From CAVXFS01 sp963761115 (GTDB lineage Bacteria > Pseudomonadota > Gammaproteobacteria > Burkholderiales > Gallionellaceae), in NCBI GenBank assembly GCA_963761115.1, contig CAVXFS010000003.1, positions 62,001 to 126,000 on the forward strand: a stretch of DNA of 64,000 bases, written 5' to 3'. Positions 9,166 through 17,540 of this stretch are shown here, piece after piece. A program made the position numbers and the translations under genes. The notes under the pieces are model-generated. The model was given only the letters and a program-made list of their open reading frames with translations. It made no database searches and was not told the origin of the DNA. Position 1 is the first letter of the stretch; the number at the start of each line of letters is the position of its first letter.

Positions 9166-9804
9166 ATGTCAGCTTTTCGCCAGGATTTTATTCGCTTCGC
9201 CATCACCCGCAATGTGTTGCGCTTCGGCGAATTCCAGACCAAGGCCGGGCGACTGTCGCCCTATTTTTTCAATTCCGGCCTGTTCAACGATGGCGCGGCG
9301 TTGCGGGAGTTGTGCCAGTTCTATGCCCAGGCCATCCTTGCCTCGAAGGAAGAATTCGATATGCTGTTCGGCCCGGCCTACAAGGGCATCCCGCTGGCCG
9401 CAGGGACAGCCATTGCGCTGGCGGAACAGGGGTGCAATGTGCCCTATTGTTTCAACCGCAAGGAAACCAAGGATCACGGCGAGGGCGGGGCAACGGTGGG
9501 TGCGCCATTGCATGGCAAGGTCTTGATCATTGACGACGTGATCTCGGCCGGAACCTCCGTGCGCGAGTCCATCGACCTGATCAGCGCGGCAGGCGCAACG
9601 CCCTGCGCCGTGATTATCGCACTGGATCGCATGGAACGCGGGCAAGCCAGCTTGTCTGCCGTACAGGAAGTGCAGGACACCTATGGCATTCCGGTGGTGC
9701 CTATCATCACCCTGGACGACGTGCAGGGATATTTGCAGAATGCACCCGAAATGCGGGAGAATTTGCTTGCCGTCCAATCCTATCGCGAAAAATACGGAGC
9801 ATGA
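9166..9804 (+). CDS. pyrE: Orotate phosphoribosyltransferase
   Basis: Converts orotate and PRPP to orotidine 5'-monophosphate in pyrimidine synthesis. 212 residues from this start, the family's length. Seen: the conserved opening FRQDFIRFAI, KAGRLSPYFFN, the catalytic loop KETKDHGEGG near 99-108, and the PRPP-binding motif VLIIDDVISAGTS at 119-131. An upstream in-frame ATG at 9142 would add MQPPMVSS; the 9166 start is preferred because homologues begin MS-FRQ. No clear Shine-Dalgarno site precedes either. The stop overlaps the next gene's start (ATGA). Confidence 0.94.
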   Translation: MSAFRQDFIRFAITRNVLRFGEFQTKAGRLSPYFFNSGLFNDGAALRELCQFYAQAILASKEEFDMLFGPAYKGIPLAAGTAIALAEQGCNVPYCFNRKETKDHGEGGATVGAPLHGKVLIIDDVISAGTSVRESIDLISAAGATPCAVIIALDRMERGQASLSAVQEVQDTYGIPVVPIITLDDVQGYLQNAPEMRENLLAVQSYREKYGA

Positions 9805-10448
9805 ATATGAAGATGAAGATGATCAAGATCCTGGGTGCCGGAATCGGCATCGGCCTGATGCTGCACGCCTCGACCGGCCTTGCCGCCGGGAAGAGGAGCT
9901 CAGGAAGAAGCACCACGCTGTACAAGTGGGTGGACAGTAACGGCGAGACGCATTATGGCGAAGTAGTCCCGCCTGAATATGCCGACCGGGACCAGACACA
10001 ACTTGACTCGAAGGGACTCAAGGCGAGGGTGGATCAATCCAAAAAATCCAAAACCGGGCCAGAGGAAAAAACCCCGGAAGAACTTGCGGTATTTGAGCAG
10101 CGCCGCAAGGATAAGGCATTGTTGAACACCTACAGCAACGAAAAGGAAATCGACCTGGCTCGCGCTCGCAACCTGCAACAGGTGGAAGCGCGCATCAACA
10201 GCATTCAGTTGCAGTCGAAGTCTGTCAATGACGGTTTGCAGGGATACCTGCAGGAGCAGGCCACCCTGAAAAAAGCCGGCAAACCTATTCCGGGATCATT
10301 GAAGACTGACCTTGCCGACAGCCAGAAAAGGATTTCGGATCTGCAGGATGAATTGAAAGATGCCAGGGAAAAAGCGGCCGCAGTCAAAGCAGCTTTTGCC
10401 GCTGACAAAACACGTTACCATGAACTGACCGTGGGCCCTGTCAAATGA
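9801..10448 (+). CDS. DUF4124-domain secreted coiled-coil protein
   Basis: A 215-residue protein of unknown function. Seen: a lysine-rich start and a hydrophobic core (signal peptide ending near LAAG, residue 29), then a DUF4124 block TLYKWVDSNGETHYGEVVP at about 39-57, then a long charged, helix-forming region (about 100-210) that looks like a coiled coil. DUF4124 is common in small exported proteobacterial proteins and its role is not known. Its ATG overlaps the pyrE stop, so it is probably translationally coupled to pyrE. Confidence 0.8.
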   Translation: MNMKMKMIKILGAGIGIGLMLHASTGLAAGKRSSGRSTTLYKWVDSNGETHYGEVVPPEYADRDQTQLDSKGLKARVDQSKKSKTGPEEKTPEELAVFEQRRKDKALLNTYSNEKEIDLARARNLQQVEARINSIQLQSKSVNDGLQGYLQEQATLKKAGKPIPGSLKTDLADSQKRISDLQDELKDAREKAAAVKAAFAADKTRYHELTVGPVK

Positions 10449-10490
10449 AGTTCCAGGCTTGAACGGCGGCGCTAGCAGCGTAACCCCGGT

Positions 10491-11123
10491 TTACAGCGAC
10501 ACGAATTCCCCGCTATCCGCATCGTGGCTCAGCAACTGGCCGCGCTCGATGTCAAAGTACCAGCCATGCAGCGTCAACGCCCCAGATTCAACGCGCTCCC
10601 GTACCCAGGAGAAGGTCATCAGGTTATTCAGGGAAACCAGGATGGCGGATTGTTCACAGCTGCGCAGCCGTGCTTCCTGCGATGCGTCCGCCATGTCCCG
10701 CTCCACTGCCGCGCGTGCACTCGCGACCAGGTGCATCCATTCGCCGATGTATGAATCCGCAGCATGCTCGCCGCTTGCACTCATCAATGCCTGGATGCCG
10801 CCACAGTGGGCATGGCCCAGTACGATGATGTGCTGGACGCCAAGATTGCGCACGCCGAATTCCAGCGCCGCGCTGGTACCGTGATGTCCGCTGTGGTGCT
10901 CTGACGGCGGCACCAGGTTGGCGACATTGCGGATAACGAACAGGTCGCCCGGTTCGCAATTCAGCACAATAGCCGGATCCACGCGCGAATCGCAGCAGGC
11001 CACCACCAGGATCTTGGGTGTTTGTCCCTTCGCCACCAGTTGACGGTACAAGGCATCGTCCTGGGTGAAATGACGCTCCCGGAAACGCCGAAAGCCCTGC
11101 ACCAACTCAATCGGTGTCGTCAT
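10491..11123 (-). CDS. Beta-class carbonic anhydrase
   Basis: A 210-residue zinc enzyme interconverting CO2 and bicarbonate. Seen: the zinc site C-x-D-S-R (Cys43, Asp45, Arg47) and the H-x2-C pair in GHAHCGG (His104, Cys107), the complete beta-class ligand set. It overlaps the purC stop by 4 bases and is the last gene of the leftward purE-purC run. The PurK/PurE route uses bicarbonate, and an autotroph also needs carbonate buffering, so either could explain its place. That link is inference. Confidence 0.94.
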   Translation of the reverse strand: MTTPIELVQGFRRFRERHFTQDDALYRQLVAKGQTPKILVVACCDSRVDPAIVLNCEPGDLFVIRNVANLVPPSEHHSGHHGTSAALEFGVRNLGVQHIIVLGHAHCGGIQALMSASGEHAADSYIGEWMHLVASARAAVERDMADASQEARLRSCEQSAILVSLNNLMTFSWVRERVESGALTLHGWYFDIERGQLLSHDADSGEFVSL

Positions 11124-12007
11124 GCATCAATCAGCCGATGCAGGGCATCGAGATATTTGGCCGTAGTTTGCCGCAGTACGTCGACGGGTATCTGCGGCGC
11201 CGGCGGCTGCTTGTTCCAGTCGGTCGATTCCAGCCAGTCGCGCACGAACTGCTTGTCGTAACTGGGTTGGCTGCAGCCGATGCGGTATTCGTCGGCAGGC
11301 CAGAACCGCGACGAGTCGGGTGTCAGCGCCTCGTCGATCAGGTACAGCTTGCCTGCCTCGTCTTCGCCGAACTCGAATTTGGTGTCGGCGATGATGATGC
11401 CCCGGGTCGCGGCATAGTCGGCAGCTTCGGTATAAAGCAACAGCGTAGCATTGCGCACCTCGGTTGCGCGCGTCACGCCCAGCAGTTCCCTGGCCTGGTC
11501 GAACGAGATGTTTTCGTCGTGGTCGCCCACCGCTGCCTTGGTCGAAGGCGTGAACAGCGGCTGCGGCAGTTTCTGCGCTTCCTGCAGGCCGATGGGCAAT
11601 TCGATGCCGCATACCGTGCCGGTTTTCTTGTAGTCCTTCCAGCCCGAGCCGACCAGATAGCCGCGCACGATGGCCTCGATCGGCAGCGGCTTCAGGCGCT
11701 TGACCACAAACGCGCGGCCCTTCACCTGTTCACGTTCGGCGTCGGTCTTCACCACGTCTTCCGGCGCGATGCCGGAAAGGTGGTTGGGAATGACATGGCT
11801 GAGTTTTTCGAACCAGAAGTTGGACATCGCGGTCAGCACTTCACCCTTGCCCGGCACCGGAGTGGGCAGGATCACATCGAAAGCGGACAGACGGTCGGTC
11901 TGCACGATCAGCAGATGCTGGTCGTCCACGGCGTAGATATCGCGCACCTTGCCGCGGTGCAGCAGCGGCAGGCTTTTTATATCCGACTGCAACATCGGGG
12001 CGCTCAT
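11120..12007 (-). CDS. purC: Phosphoribosylaminoimidazole-succinocarboxamide synthase
   Basis: A 295-residue SAICAR synthase: ATP-dependent addition of aspartate to CAIR in purine synthesis. Seen: RGKVRDIY near residue 18, DRLSAFDV near 38, EAIVRGYLVGSGWKDY, and the IIADTKFEFG metal/ATP segment. The length, longer than the E. coli enzyme, is typical of the betaproteobacterial form. The start codon overlaps the upstream gene by 4 bases and the stop overlaps the carbonic anhydrase, so translation is probably coupled across three genes. Confidence 0.95.
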   Translation of the reverse strand: MSAPMLQSDIKSLPLLHRGKVRDIYAVDDQHLLIVQTDRLSAFDVILPTPVPGKGEVLTAMSNFWFEKLSHVIPNHLSGIAPEDVVKTDAEREQVKGRAFVVKRLKPLPIEAIVRGYLVGSGWKDYKKTGTVCGIELPIGLQEAQKLPQPLFTPSTKAAVGDHDENISFDQARELLGVTRATEVRNATLLLYTEAADYAATRGIIIADTKFEFGEDEAGKLYLIDEALTPDSSRFWPADEYRIGCSQPSYDKQFVRDWLESTDWNKQPPAPQIPVDVLRQTTAKYLDALHRLIDA

Positions 12008-12444
12008 GGATTCCCCCCAAGTGCAGCCGAGATCTCCTGTTGCAGGCTTTGCGCAGTTTGCGGCGCGCCCAGCACCTTGATCAGGTTCCCATTTCCGTCA
12101 AGCATTACTATGGTCGCCCGTGCCGCATTGTTGGCCTGGACAAATGTCCTACCCTGGTTGGTATCAAAATCGGTCAGCAGGAATTCGACCTTGCCCGCAT
12201 ACTGGCTGCGCACGCTGTTCATCACATCCATCAGGTCAAAGCTCTGTGTCACATTCTTGTCACGCACCAGAACCAGGGCTGGCTTGCCCTTGCCTATGCG
12301 CGACAGGTCATCGCTGAAACCGCGCGGCAGGTTCATCACCACGTACGCCGCCACACCCAGCAATAGCGCGATCACGATCCACTTTATTTTTCGCGACTGC
12401 GGCGATGCAGCGGCGACCTCTTTGTTGTTTTCGGCCTGGTTCAT
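12004..12444 (-). CDS. Membrane-anchored thioredoxin-fold-like protein of unknown function
   Basis: 146 residues. Seen: a short charged N-terminus, one membrane segment (WIVIALLLGVAAYVVMNL, about 21-38) and a C-terminal domain whose strands (PALVLVRDK, KVEFLLTDFD, ATIVMLDGNGNLIKVLGA) suggest a thioredoxin fold. There is no CxxC pair, so a redox role is not supported. The start at ATG 12444 has GGGG 8 bases upstream; a GTG at 12462 is an alternative. It lies between purE and purC with a 4-base overlap to purC. I do not recognise a named family. Confidence 0.65.
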   Translation of the reverse strand: MNQAENNKEVAAASPQSRKIKWIVIALLLGVAAYVVMNLPRGFSDDLSRIGKGKPALVLVRDKNVTQSFDLMDVMNSVRSQYAGKVEFLLTDFDTNQGRTFVQANNAARATIVMLDGNGNLIKVLGAPQTAQSLQQEISAALGGNP

Positions 12445-12468
12445 ATTAGTCCCCGGTTCCACCCATGA

Positions 12469-12960
12469 TTACAATGTTGGCAAAGTGATTGCCTTGATTG
12501 CGACCGCCTGTTGCGCGCGATAATGTTGCAGCTTGTCGGCCAATCCGGCATCGTTGAGCGCCAGCATCGCCACCGCGAACAGCCCGGCATTGGCAGCACC
12601 CGCTTCGCCGATCGCGAACGTTGCCACCGGAATGCCCTTGGGCATTTGCACGATGGACAGCAGCGAATCCATGCCCTTGAGGTATTTCGACGGGATCGGC
12701 ACGCCCAGCACCGGCAGCGTGGTCTTGCCGGCGATCACGCCGGCAAGATGAGCTGCCCCGCCTGCACCGGCGATGAAACACTGCACGCCCTGTTCACTCA
12801 TCTGCTTGATATATTCGAACAACAGGTCGGGTGAGCGATGCGCCGAGATCACCCGGGCATCATAAGCCACACCGAAGTCCTTCAACTGCTGCGCGGCCTG
12901 CTGCATGACCTCCCAGTCATTGCTGCTGCCCATGATGATGGAAACAAGCGTTTTCGCCAT
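12469..12960 (-). CDS. purE: N5-carboxyaminoimidazole ribonucleotide mutase
   Basis: A 163-residue class I PurE that converts N5-CAIR to CAIR. Seen: the IMGSSNDWEVM nucleotide site near residue 10, SAHRSPD at about 40-46 (catalytic His), and the GAGGAAHLAG loop near 66. The partner purK is not in this window. It begins 3 bases after the fbp stop and is followed by the membrane thioredoxin-like gene and purC, so it belongs to one transcription unit. Confidence 0.95.
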   Translation of the reverse strand: MAKTLVSIIMGSSNDWEVMQQAAQQLKDFGVAYDARVISAHRSPDLLFEYIKQMSEQGVQCFIAGAGGAAHLAGVIAGKTTLPVLGVPIPSKYLKGMDSLLSIVQMPKGIPVATFAIGEAGAANAGLFAVAMLALNDAGLADKLQHYRAQQAVAIKAITLPTL

Positions 12961-12963
12961 ATC

Positions 12964-13965
12964 TTACGTCCCCTTGTGGTAACCGACCACGCGCTCGACC
13001 TCGCTTCTGGAACCGAGGATCACCGGCACGCGCTGGTGCAGTCCGGTGGGCATCAATTCCATGATGCGTTCGCGACCGGTGGAACTCACGCCGCCTGCCT
13101 GCTCGACGATGAAGGACATCGGATTGGCTTCATACATCAGGCGCAGCTTGCCCGCCATGGCTGCATCCTTGGAGTCGTACGGGTACATGAAGATGCCGCC
13201 GCGCGTCAGGATGCGGTGCACCTCGGCGACCATGGAGGCAACCCAGCGCATGTTGAAATTCTTCTCGCGTCCGCCGTCCTTGCCTTTCATGCACTCGTCC
13301 ACATAGCGCTGCACCGGGGCTTCCCAGTAACGCTGGTTGGACATGTTGATGGCGAACTCATTGGTGTCTGACGGAATGGTCATGTCGGGATGGGTGAGGA
13401 AGAAATCGCCCACGTCGCGGTCGAGCGTAAAGCCGTTCACGCCATGGCCGGTGGTGATCACCATCATGGTGTTGGGGCCATACAGCGCATAGCCGGCGCA
13501 CACCTGCTTGGTGCCGGGCTGCATGAAATCGGCGGCGGTCGGCTTGGCCACGCCTTCCGGGCAGCGCAGGATGGAGAAGATGGTGCCGACCGAGATGTTC
13601 ACGTCGATATTGGAGGAACCGTCGAGCGGATCGAAAGTGATCAGGTACTTGCCCTTGGGGTACTTGGCCGGGATCGGGTAGATCTCGTCCATCTCCTCGG
13701 ACGCCATCGCCGCCAGGTGGCCGCCCCATTCGTTGGCCTTGATGAACACCTCGTTGGTGATGATGTCCAGTTTCTTCTGCGTTTCGCCCTGCACGTTCTC
13801 GCTGCCGGCGCTGCCCAGCACGCCGATCAGCGCGCCCTTGTTGACGTCGTGCGCGATCTGCTTGCAGGCGGATACCACATCGCTGAGCAGGCCGGTGAAA
13901 TCACCGCTGGCATTGGGAATATGGCGTTGTTCTTCGATAATGAATTGAATCAGGCTTTTGCTCAC
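12964..13965 (-). CDS. fbp: Class 1 fructose-1,6-bisphosphatase
   Basis: A 333-residue Mg-dependent phosphatase for gluconeogenesis or the Calvin cycle. Seen: the metal site DPLDGSSNIDVNISVGTIF, the ASEEMDE acidic segment, YALYGPNTMMV, and a C-terminal IVEQAGG. Length and motifs are standard. It lies 103 bases downstream of ptsI and 3 bases upstream of purE. Co-expression with purine genes and a carbonic anhydrase would suit an autotroph, but no RuBisCO is in this window. Confidence 0.95.
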   Translation of the reverse strand: MSKSLIQFIIEEQRHIPNASGDFTGLLSDVVSACKQIAHDVNKGALIGVLGSAGSENVQGETQKKLDIITNEVFIKANEWGGHLAAMASEEMDEIYPIPAKYPKGKYLITFDPLDGSSNIDVNISVGTIFSILRCPEGVAKPTAADFMQPGTKQVCAGYALYGPNTMMVITTGHGVNGFTLDRDVGDFFLTHPDMTIPSDTNEFAINMSNQRYWEAPVQRYVDECMKGKDGGREKNFNMRWVASMVAEVHRILTRGGIFMYPYDSKDAAMAGKLRLMYEANPMSFIVEQAGGVSSTGRERIMELMPTGLHQRVPVILGSRSEVERVVGYHKGT

Positions 13966-14068
13966 TTTGCTTCCCCTCTATAAGGATTGTTTATATGCGT
14001 TTGGATTTTGGACAGTGGATTTTACAGGTTTTCGACCGGCTGCTCCACGTTCAATCCAGGCCAGACAT

Positions 14069-15796
14069 CTATACCGCATTCAGCTTGCCCAGCAGCTCAC
14101 GGATCTTCAGCGGGTCGTCGGAGCGCATGATCTTCTGCGTAAGCGGCGCAATTTCGGGCAGGCTGGTGGTCAGCACACGCTGCTTGATACCGAGCAACTG
14201 GGACGGATGCATGGAAAACTGGCGCAGCCCGAAACCCAGCAACAGGCGCGTATATTCAAGTTCCCCTGCCATCTCGCCGCATACCGAGACCGGGGTACCG
14301 CTCTTGTTGGCCACGCCGATGACATGCGAGAGCAGGTGCAGCACCGCCGGATGCAGCGGGTCATACAGGTGTGCGACCTCCTCGTCGGTGCGGTCGATGG
14401 CCAGCGTGTACTGGATCAGGTCGTTGGTGCCGATCGACAGGAAATCCAGTTTCCTGGTGAACGCGCCAAGCGCCAGCGCGGCGGCCGGGATCTCGATCAT
14501 GCCGCCCACCTCGACATTGCGGTTGTAGGCGATACCTTCCTCGTCCAGTTCCTCCCTGACGTTGGCGATGAATTGCAGGGTCTGGTTGATCTCCTGTGCA
14601 CTCGACAGCATCGGCACCAGGATCTTCATGTTGCCGTAGTGCGATGCGCGCAGCAACGCCCGCAACTGGGTGCGGAACAATTGCGGCTCGGCCAGGCTGA
14701 AGCGGATCGCGCGCAGGCCCAGCGCCGGGTTGCTGGCGACACGCTTGGTCTGGTTGAGCTGCTTGTCTGCGCCGAGGTCGAAGGTGCGGATGGTGACGGG
14801 CAAACCCTTCATGTCCTGTGCCACGCTGCGATAGGCTTCGAACTGTTCTTCCTCGTCCGGCAGTTTGTCGCGGTTAAGGAACAGGAATTCGCTGCGAAAC
14901 AGGCCCACGCCGGTCGCGCCGTTCGCGTTCACTTCTGCCACATCGTGCGGCAATTCGATATTGGCGTGCAGTTCGATGTGGGTTCCATCCAGCGTATTCG
15001 CTCGCGCCGTGCGCAAGCGCCTGAGCTTCTGCTTTTCCAGCCCGATCTGGCTCTGTCGCAGTTTGTATTCGGCCAGCACCTGCTTGTCCGGATCGACGAT
15101 GATGACGCCCTGCGCGCCGTCCACGATCAGCATGTCGTTCTCGCGCATCAGCTGCCGCGCATGGTGCAGGCCAACCACGCACGGCGTGTTGAGGCCGCGC
15201 GCGATGATCGCGGTATGCGAGGTGGCGCCGCCGAGGTCGGTGATGAACGCGGCAAACTGGTGCGTCTTGAGCTGCAGCAGGTCGGCCGGACTCAGGTCAT
15301 GTGCCACCATGATCATGTTCTCGCCATGACCGGCAGCAGGCGGAACGTGGCCGGGATGGCCGGTCAGTTTCTTGATGATGCGCTCGGCGACCTGGATCAC
15401 ATCCAGTTTGCGTTCGCGCAGATAGGCATCGTCAAATTCCTCGAAATGAGCGGCCAGGTCGTCCATCTGCACCTTGATCGCCCATTCCGCATTGCATTGT
15501 TCACGGGAGATCATGTCGCGCGGCGCGCGGCTGATATGGTCATCCGCCAGGATCATCAGGTGCAGGTCGAGAAAGGCATCGAACTCTGCAGCGGCCTGCA
15601 GCGGCCTGGCTGCGCGCAATGCTGTCAACTCGTCGCGAGTGGCTGCAAGCGCATCGTCAAAACGCTGCAGTTCTTCGGCCAACAGGGGTTTCGGCAGCAC
15701 GTAGTGCGCCACTTCCAGCGTAGTGTGCGAAACCAGATGGGCATGGCCGATGGCGATGCCGCTGGAGACCGGGATACCATGCAGCGTGAAACTCAT
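14069..15796 (-). CDS. ptsI: PTS enzyme I (phosphoenolpyruvate-protein phosphotransferase)
   Basis: 575 residues. Autophosphorylates from PEP and passes phosphate to HPr. Seen: the phospho-histidine motif GGATSHTAIIARG with His194, the PEP-binding DLGADKQL and TNDLIQYTLAIDR segments, and the C-terminal VCGEMAGE. The start is ATG 15796 with GGGGAGGGG directly upstream; an earlier in-frame codon at 15814 would put that site inside the gene. It overlaps the HPr stop (ATGA). No EIIB or EIIC gene is present, so the pathway looks regulatory. Confidence 0.95.
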   Translation of the reverse strand: MSFTLHGIPVSSGIAIGHAHLVSHTTLEVAHYVLPKPLLAEELQRFDDALAATRDELTALRAARPLQAAAEFDAFLDLHLMILADDHISRAPRDMISREQCNAEWAIKVQMDDLAAHFEEFDDAYLRERKLDVIQVAERIIKKLTGHPGHVPPAAGHGENMIMVAHDLSPADLLQLKTHQFAAFITDLGGATSHTAIIARGLNTPCVVGLHHARQLMRENDMLIVDGAQGVIIVDPDKQVLAEYKLRQSQIGLEKQKLRRLRTARANTLDGTHIELHANIELPHDVAEVNANGATGVGLFRSEFLFLNRDKLPDEEEQFEAYRSVAQDMKGLPVTIRTFDLGADKQLNQTKRVASNPALGLRAIRFSLAEPQLFRTQLRALLRASHYGNMKILVPMLSSAQEINQTLQFIANVREELDEEGIAYNRNVEVGGMIEIPAAALALGAFTRKLDFLSIGTNDLIQYTLAIDRTDEEVAHLYDPLHPAVLHLLSHVIGVANKSGTPVSVCGEMAGELEYTRLLLGFGLRQFSMHPSQLLGIKQRVLTTSLPEIAPLTQKIMRSDDPLKIRELLGKLNAV

Positions 15797-16059
15797 TCCC
15801 CCTCCCCGAAACAATCATTGATCAACCCGACGACCGCATTCATCGCTTCCTGTTCCTGATCGCCGCTGGTCTCGATGCTGATGGTGCTGCCCTTGGCGGC
15901 AGCCAGCATCATCACACCCATGATGCTCTTGGCATTGACCCGGCGACCGTTGCGCGACAGCCATACCTCGCACGGATAGCGCGAAGCCGTCTGCGTCAGC
16001 TTGGCTGAAGCGCGGGCATGCAAACCCAGCTTGTTAATTATTTGTGCATCCTGTAGCAA
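15793..16059 (-). CDS. ptsH: PTS phosphocarrier HPr (TTG start)
   Basis: 88 residues. Carries phosphate from enzyme I. Seen: LGLHARASAKL with the phospho-acceptor His14 and a KSIMGVMML block with Ser45 at the regulatory-serine position. The start is chosen as TTG 16059 because GGGGAG lies 8 bases upstream and the product has the usual length; a GTG at 16065 is too close to that site. With this start it overlaps the upstream EIIA gene by 26 bases. Ser45 is conserved, but an HPr kinase is not in the window. Confidence 0.92.
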   Translation of the reverse strand: MLQDAQIINKLGLHARASAKLTQTASRYPCEVWLSRNGRRVNAKSIMGVMMLAAAKGSTISIETSGDQEQEAMNAVVGLINDCFGEGE

Positions 16060-16462
16060 GATCACAGCTCCCCGAGTCGACGCCTTCCACAACGATGCAC
16101 CCGCGTCCGGCGTCCAGTGCCTTCTGCGCAGCCTCCTCCAATGGACAACTGCTGCTGCCTACCGCTCGCAACAGCATCGGCAGGTTCACACCGGATACCC
16201 CTTCCACCCTGCCCGGTTGATACAGGCGCCGCGCGATATTGCTCGGAGTCGAACCAAACAGGTCGGTCAGCAACAGCACGCCTTCGCCTGTGTCCAGTTG
16301 CGCGATCAGGGCGCGCGCTTCAGCTTCCTTGCTGTTCGGATCGTCGCGCCCCAGCACCGACAGCACCCTGAGGTTCGGCGGCGTACTGCCCAGCACATGC
16401 CTTACGCAATCCACCAGGCTGTCGCCCAGACCGTTATGCGCCACCAATAGAATTCCTATCAC
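16034..16462 (-). CDS. PTS EIIA component, mannose family
   Basis: 142 residues. A mannose-type EIIA domain that accepts phosphate from HPr. Seen: MIGILLVAHNGLGDSL with the active His9, a GVLLLTDLFGSTPSNIA block and GVNLPMLLRAV, all typical. In betaproteobacteria this soluble EIIA with HPr and enzyme I and no permease forms an incomplete PTS thought to sense PEP or nitrogen/carbon status. It lies 22 bases downstream of apbE and overlaps HPr. Confidence 0.92.
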   Translation of the reverse strand: MIGILLVAHNGLGDSLVDCVRHVLGSTPPNLRVLSVLGRDDPNSKEAEARALIAQLDTGEGVLLLTDLFGSTPSNIARRLYQPGRVEGVSGVNLPMLLRAVGSSSCPLEEAAQKALDAGRGCIVVEGVDSGSCDLATGCTNN

Positions 16463-16484
16463 CTGATGTCTCCTCCGAAATTGA

Positions 16485-17540
16485 TCACTCGACCTTCAGG
16501 ACCGTATCTTTATCCGTGAATTCTAGCCGTTTCTGCATGGCCGCGGTGAGATGCACCGTGCCATCCGCGTCTATCAACAGCGCCTCCTCGATATCCATCC
16601 TGCGTGCAGCATCGCGCCAGCCTGCGCTGCCGGAGATGAACAGCGGCTTGGAAGACGCATCCGACAATGTTCCCGCGCGCGCGCCATGGGTCAGGATGGT
16701 GACGGCCTGCACGCCCTGCACCGGCCAACCGCTGCGCGGATCGATCAGGTGGCAGTAACGCTTGCCGCCGACCTCGAAATAACGCTGGTAATCGCCCGAC
16801 GTGCCGATCGCCTCGCCATCCTGCAACTCGAGCGTCGCGATCGGTCCGGGCTTGCGCGGATGTTGTATGCCGACTCGCCAGGCACGGTCGCCGTGCGTCC
16901 CCAGCGCCAGCACATTGCCGCCGATATTGACCAGGGCATCGCGTATGCCCATTTTGCGCAGCAGGTCAGCCGCGCGATCCAGCGCATAGCCCTTGGCATA
17001 GCCGCCCAGATCGATCTGTACGGCGGGATTGCGGCTGCTTGCCGTTTCCATTTTCCCCGCAGCAGCGGGAACAAAGACCAGGTCGCTCATCTGCGGGTTC
17101 GCTGTAACCAGCGCCGCGATCTTTTTCGCATCCGGCAACACCGCCTTGAACGTGTCGGACTGGAATCCCCACAACTTGATCAGTTTGCCGATGGCGGGAT
17201 CGAACAAGTCGTTGGACTGGGCGGAAATATGCGCCGCATCCTGCAACATGGCCGCCAGTTCGGGCGTGACCTCGCGGCTCTCGCCTTTGGCGATGGCGCT
17301 GTTCAGGTCGCTCAATGCGGACGGCTTCCAGGCATGCAGCAAATTGTGCAGGCGCTGGAATTCCTGCATCACCGAGGCCACCGCCTGGCGCGCTTTGCCA
17401 TCCTGCTCGCCATACACGCTGACTTCCACCAGCGTGCCGAACACATAGCCTTGTTCCTGGTAGGTCGGCAACTCTTTGCTGCCACAGGCGGCGAGCAGCA
17501 ACACTGCGAGCAGCAGAAAGTTGCGGGTCAGAAACTTCAC
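16485..17540 (-). CDS. apbE: FAD:protein FMN transferase (ApbE), lipoprotein
   Basis: 351 residues. Covalently attaches FMN to Thr in periplasmic flavoproteins such as Nqr/Rnf subunits. Seen: a lipoprotein signal with lipobox LLAAC near residue 19, GTLVEVSVYGE, the DLGGYAKGYALDRAADLL block, NIGGNVLALG, and a GTSGDYQRYFE segment. It overlaps gshA by 4 bases and sits where gshB often lies in related operons. No Nqr or Rnf genes are in the window, so its target is unknown. Confidence 0.93.
   Translation of the reverse strand: MKFLTRNFLLLAVLLLAACGSKELPTYQEQGYVFGTLVEVSVYGEQDGKARQAVASVMQEFQRLHNLLHAWKPSALSDLNSAIAKGESREVTPELAAMLQDAAHISAQSNDLFDPAIGKLIKLWGFQSDTFKAVLPDAKKIAALVTANPQMSDLVFVPAAAGKMETASSRNPAVQIDLGGYAKGYALDRAADLLRKMGIRDALVNIGGNVLALGTHGDRAWRVGIQHPRKPGPIATLELQDGEAIGTSGDYQRYFEVGGKRYCHLIDPRSGWPVQGVQAVTILTHGARAGTLSDASSKPLFISGSAGWRDAARRMDIEEALLIDADGTVHLTAAMQKRLEFTDKDTVLKVE

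Noticed and set aside
13958..15859. A 633-residue plus-strand open frame antisense to ptsI
   Set aside because: It mirrors the high-GC codon pattern of ptsI and lacks any family motif, while ptsI has full catalytic motifs.
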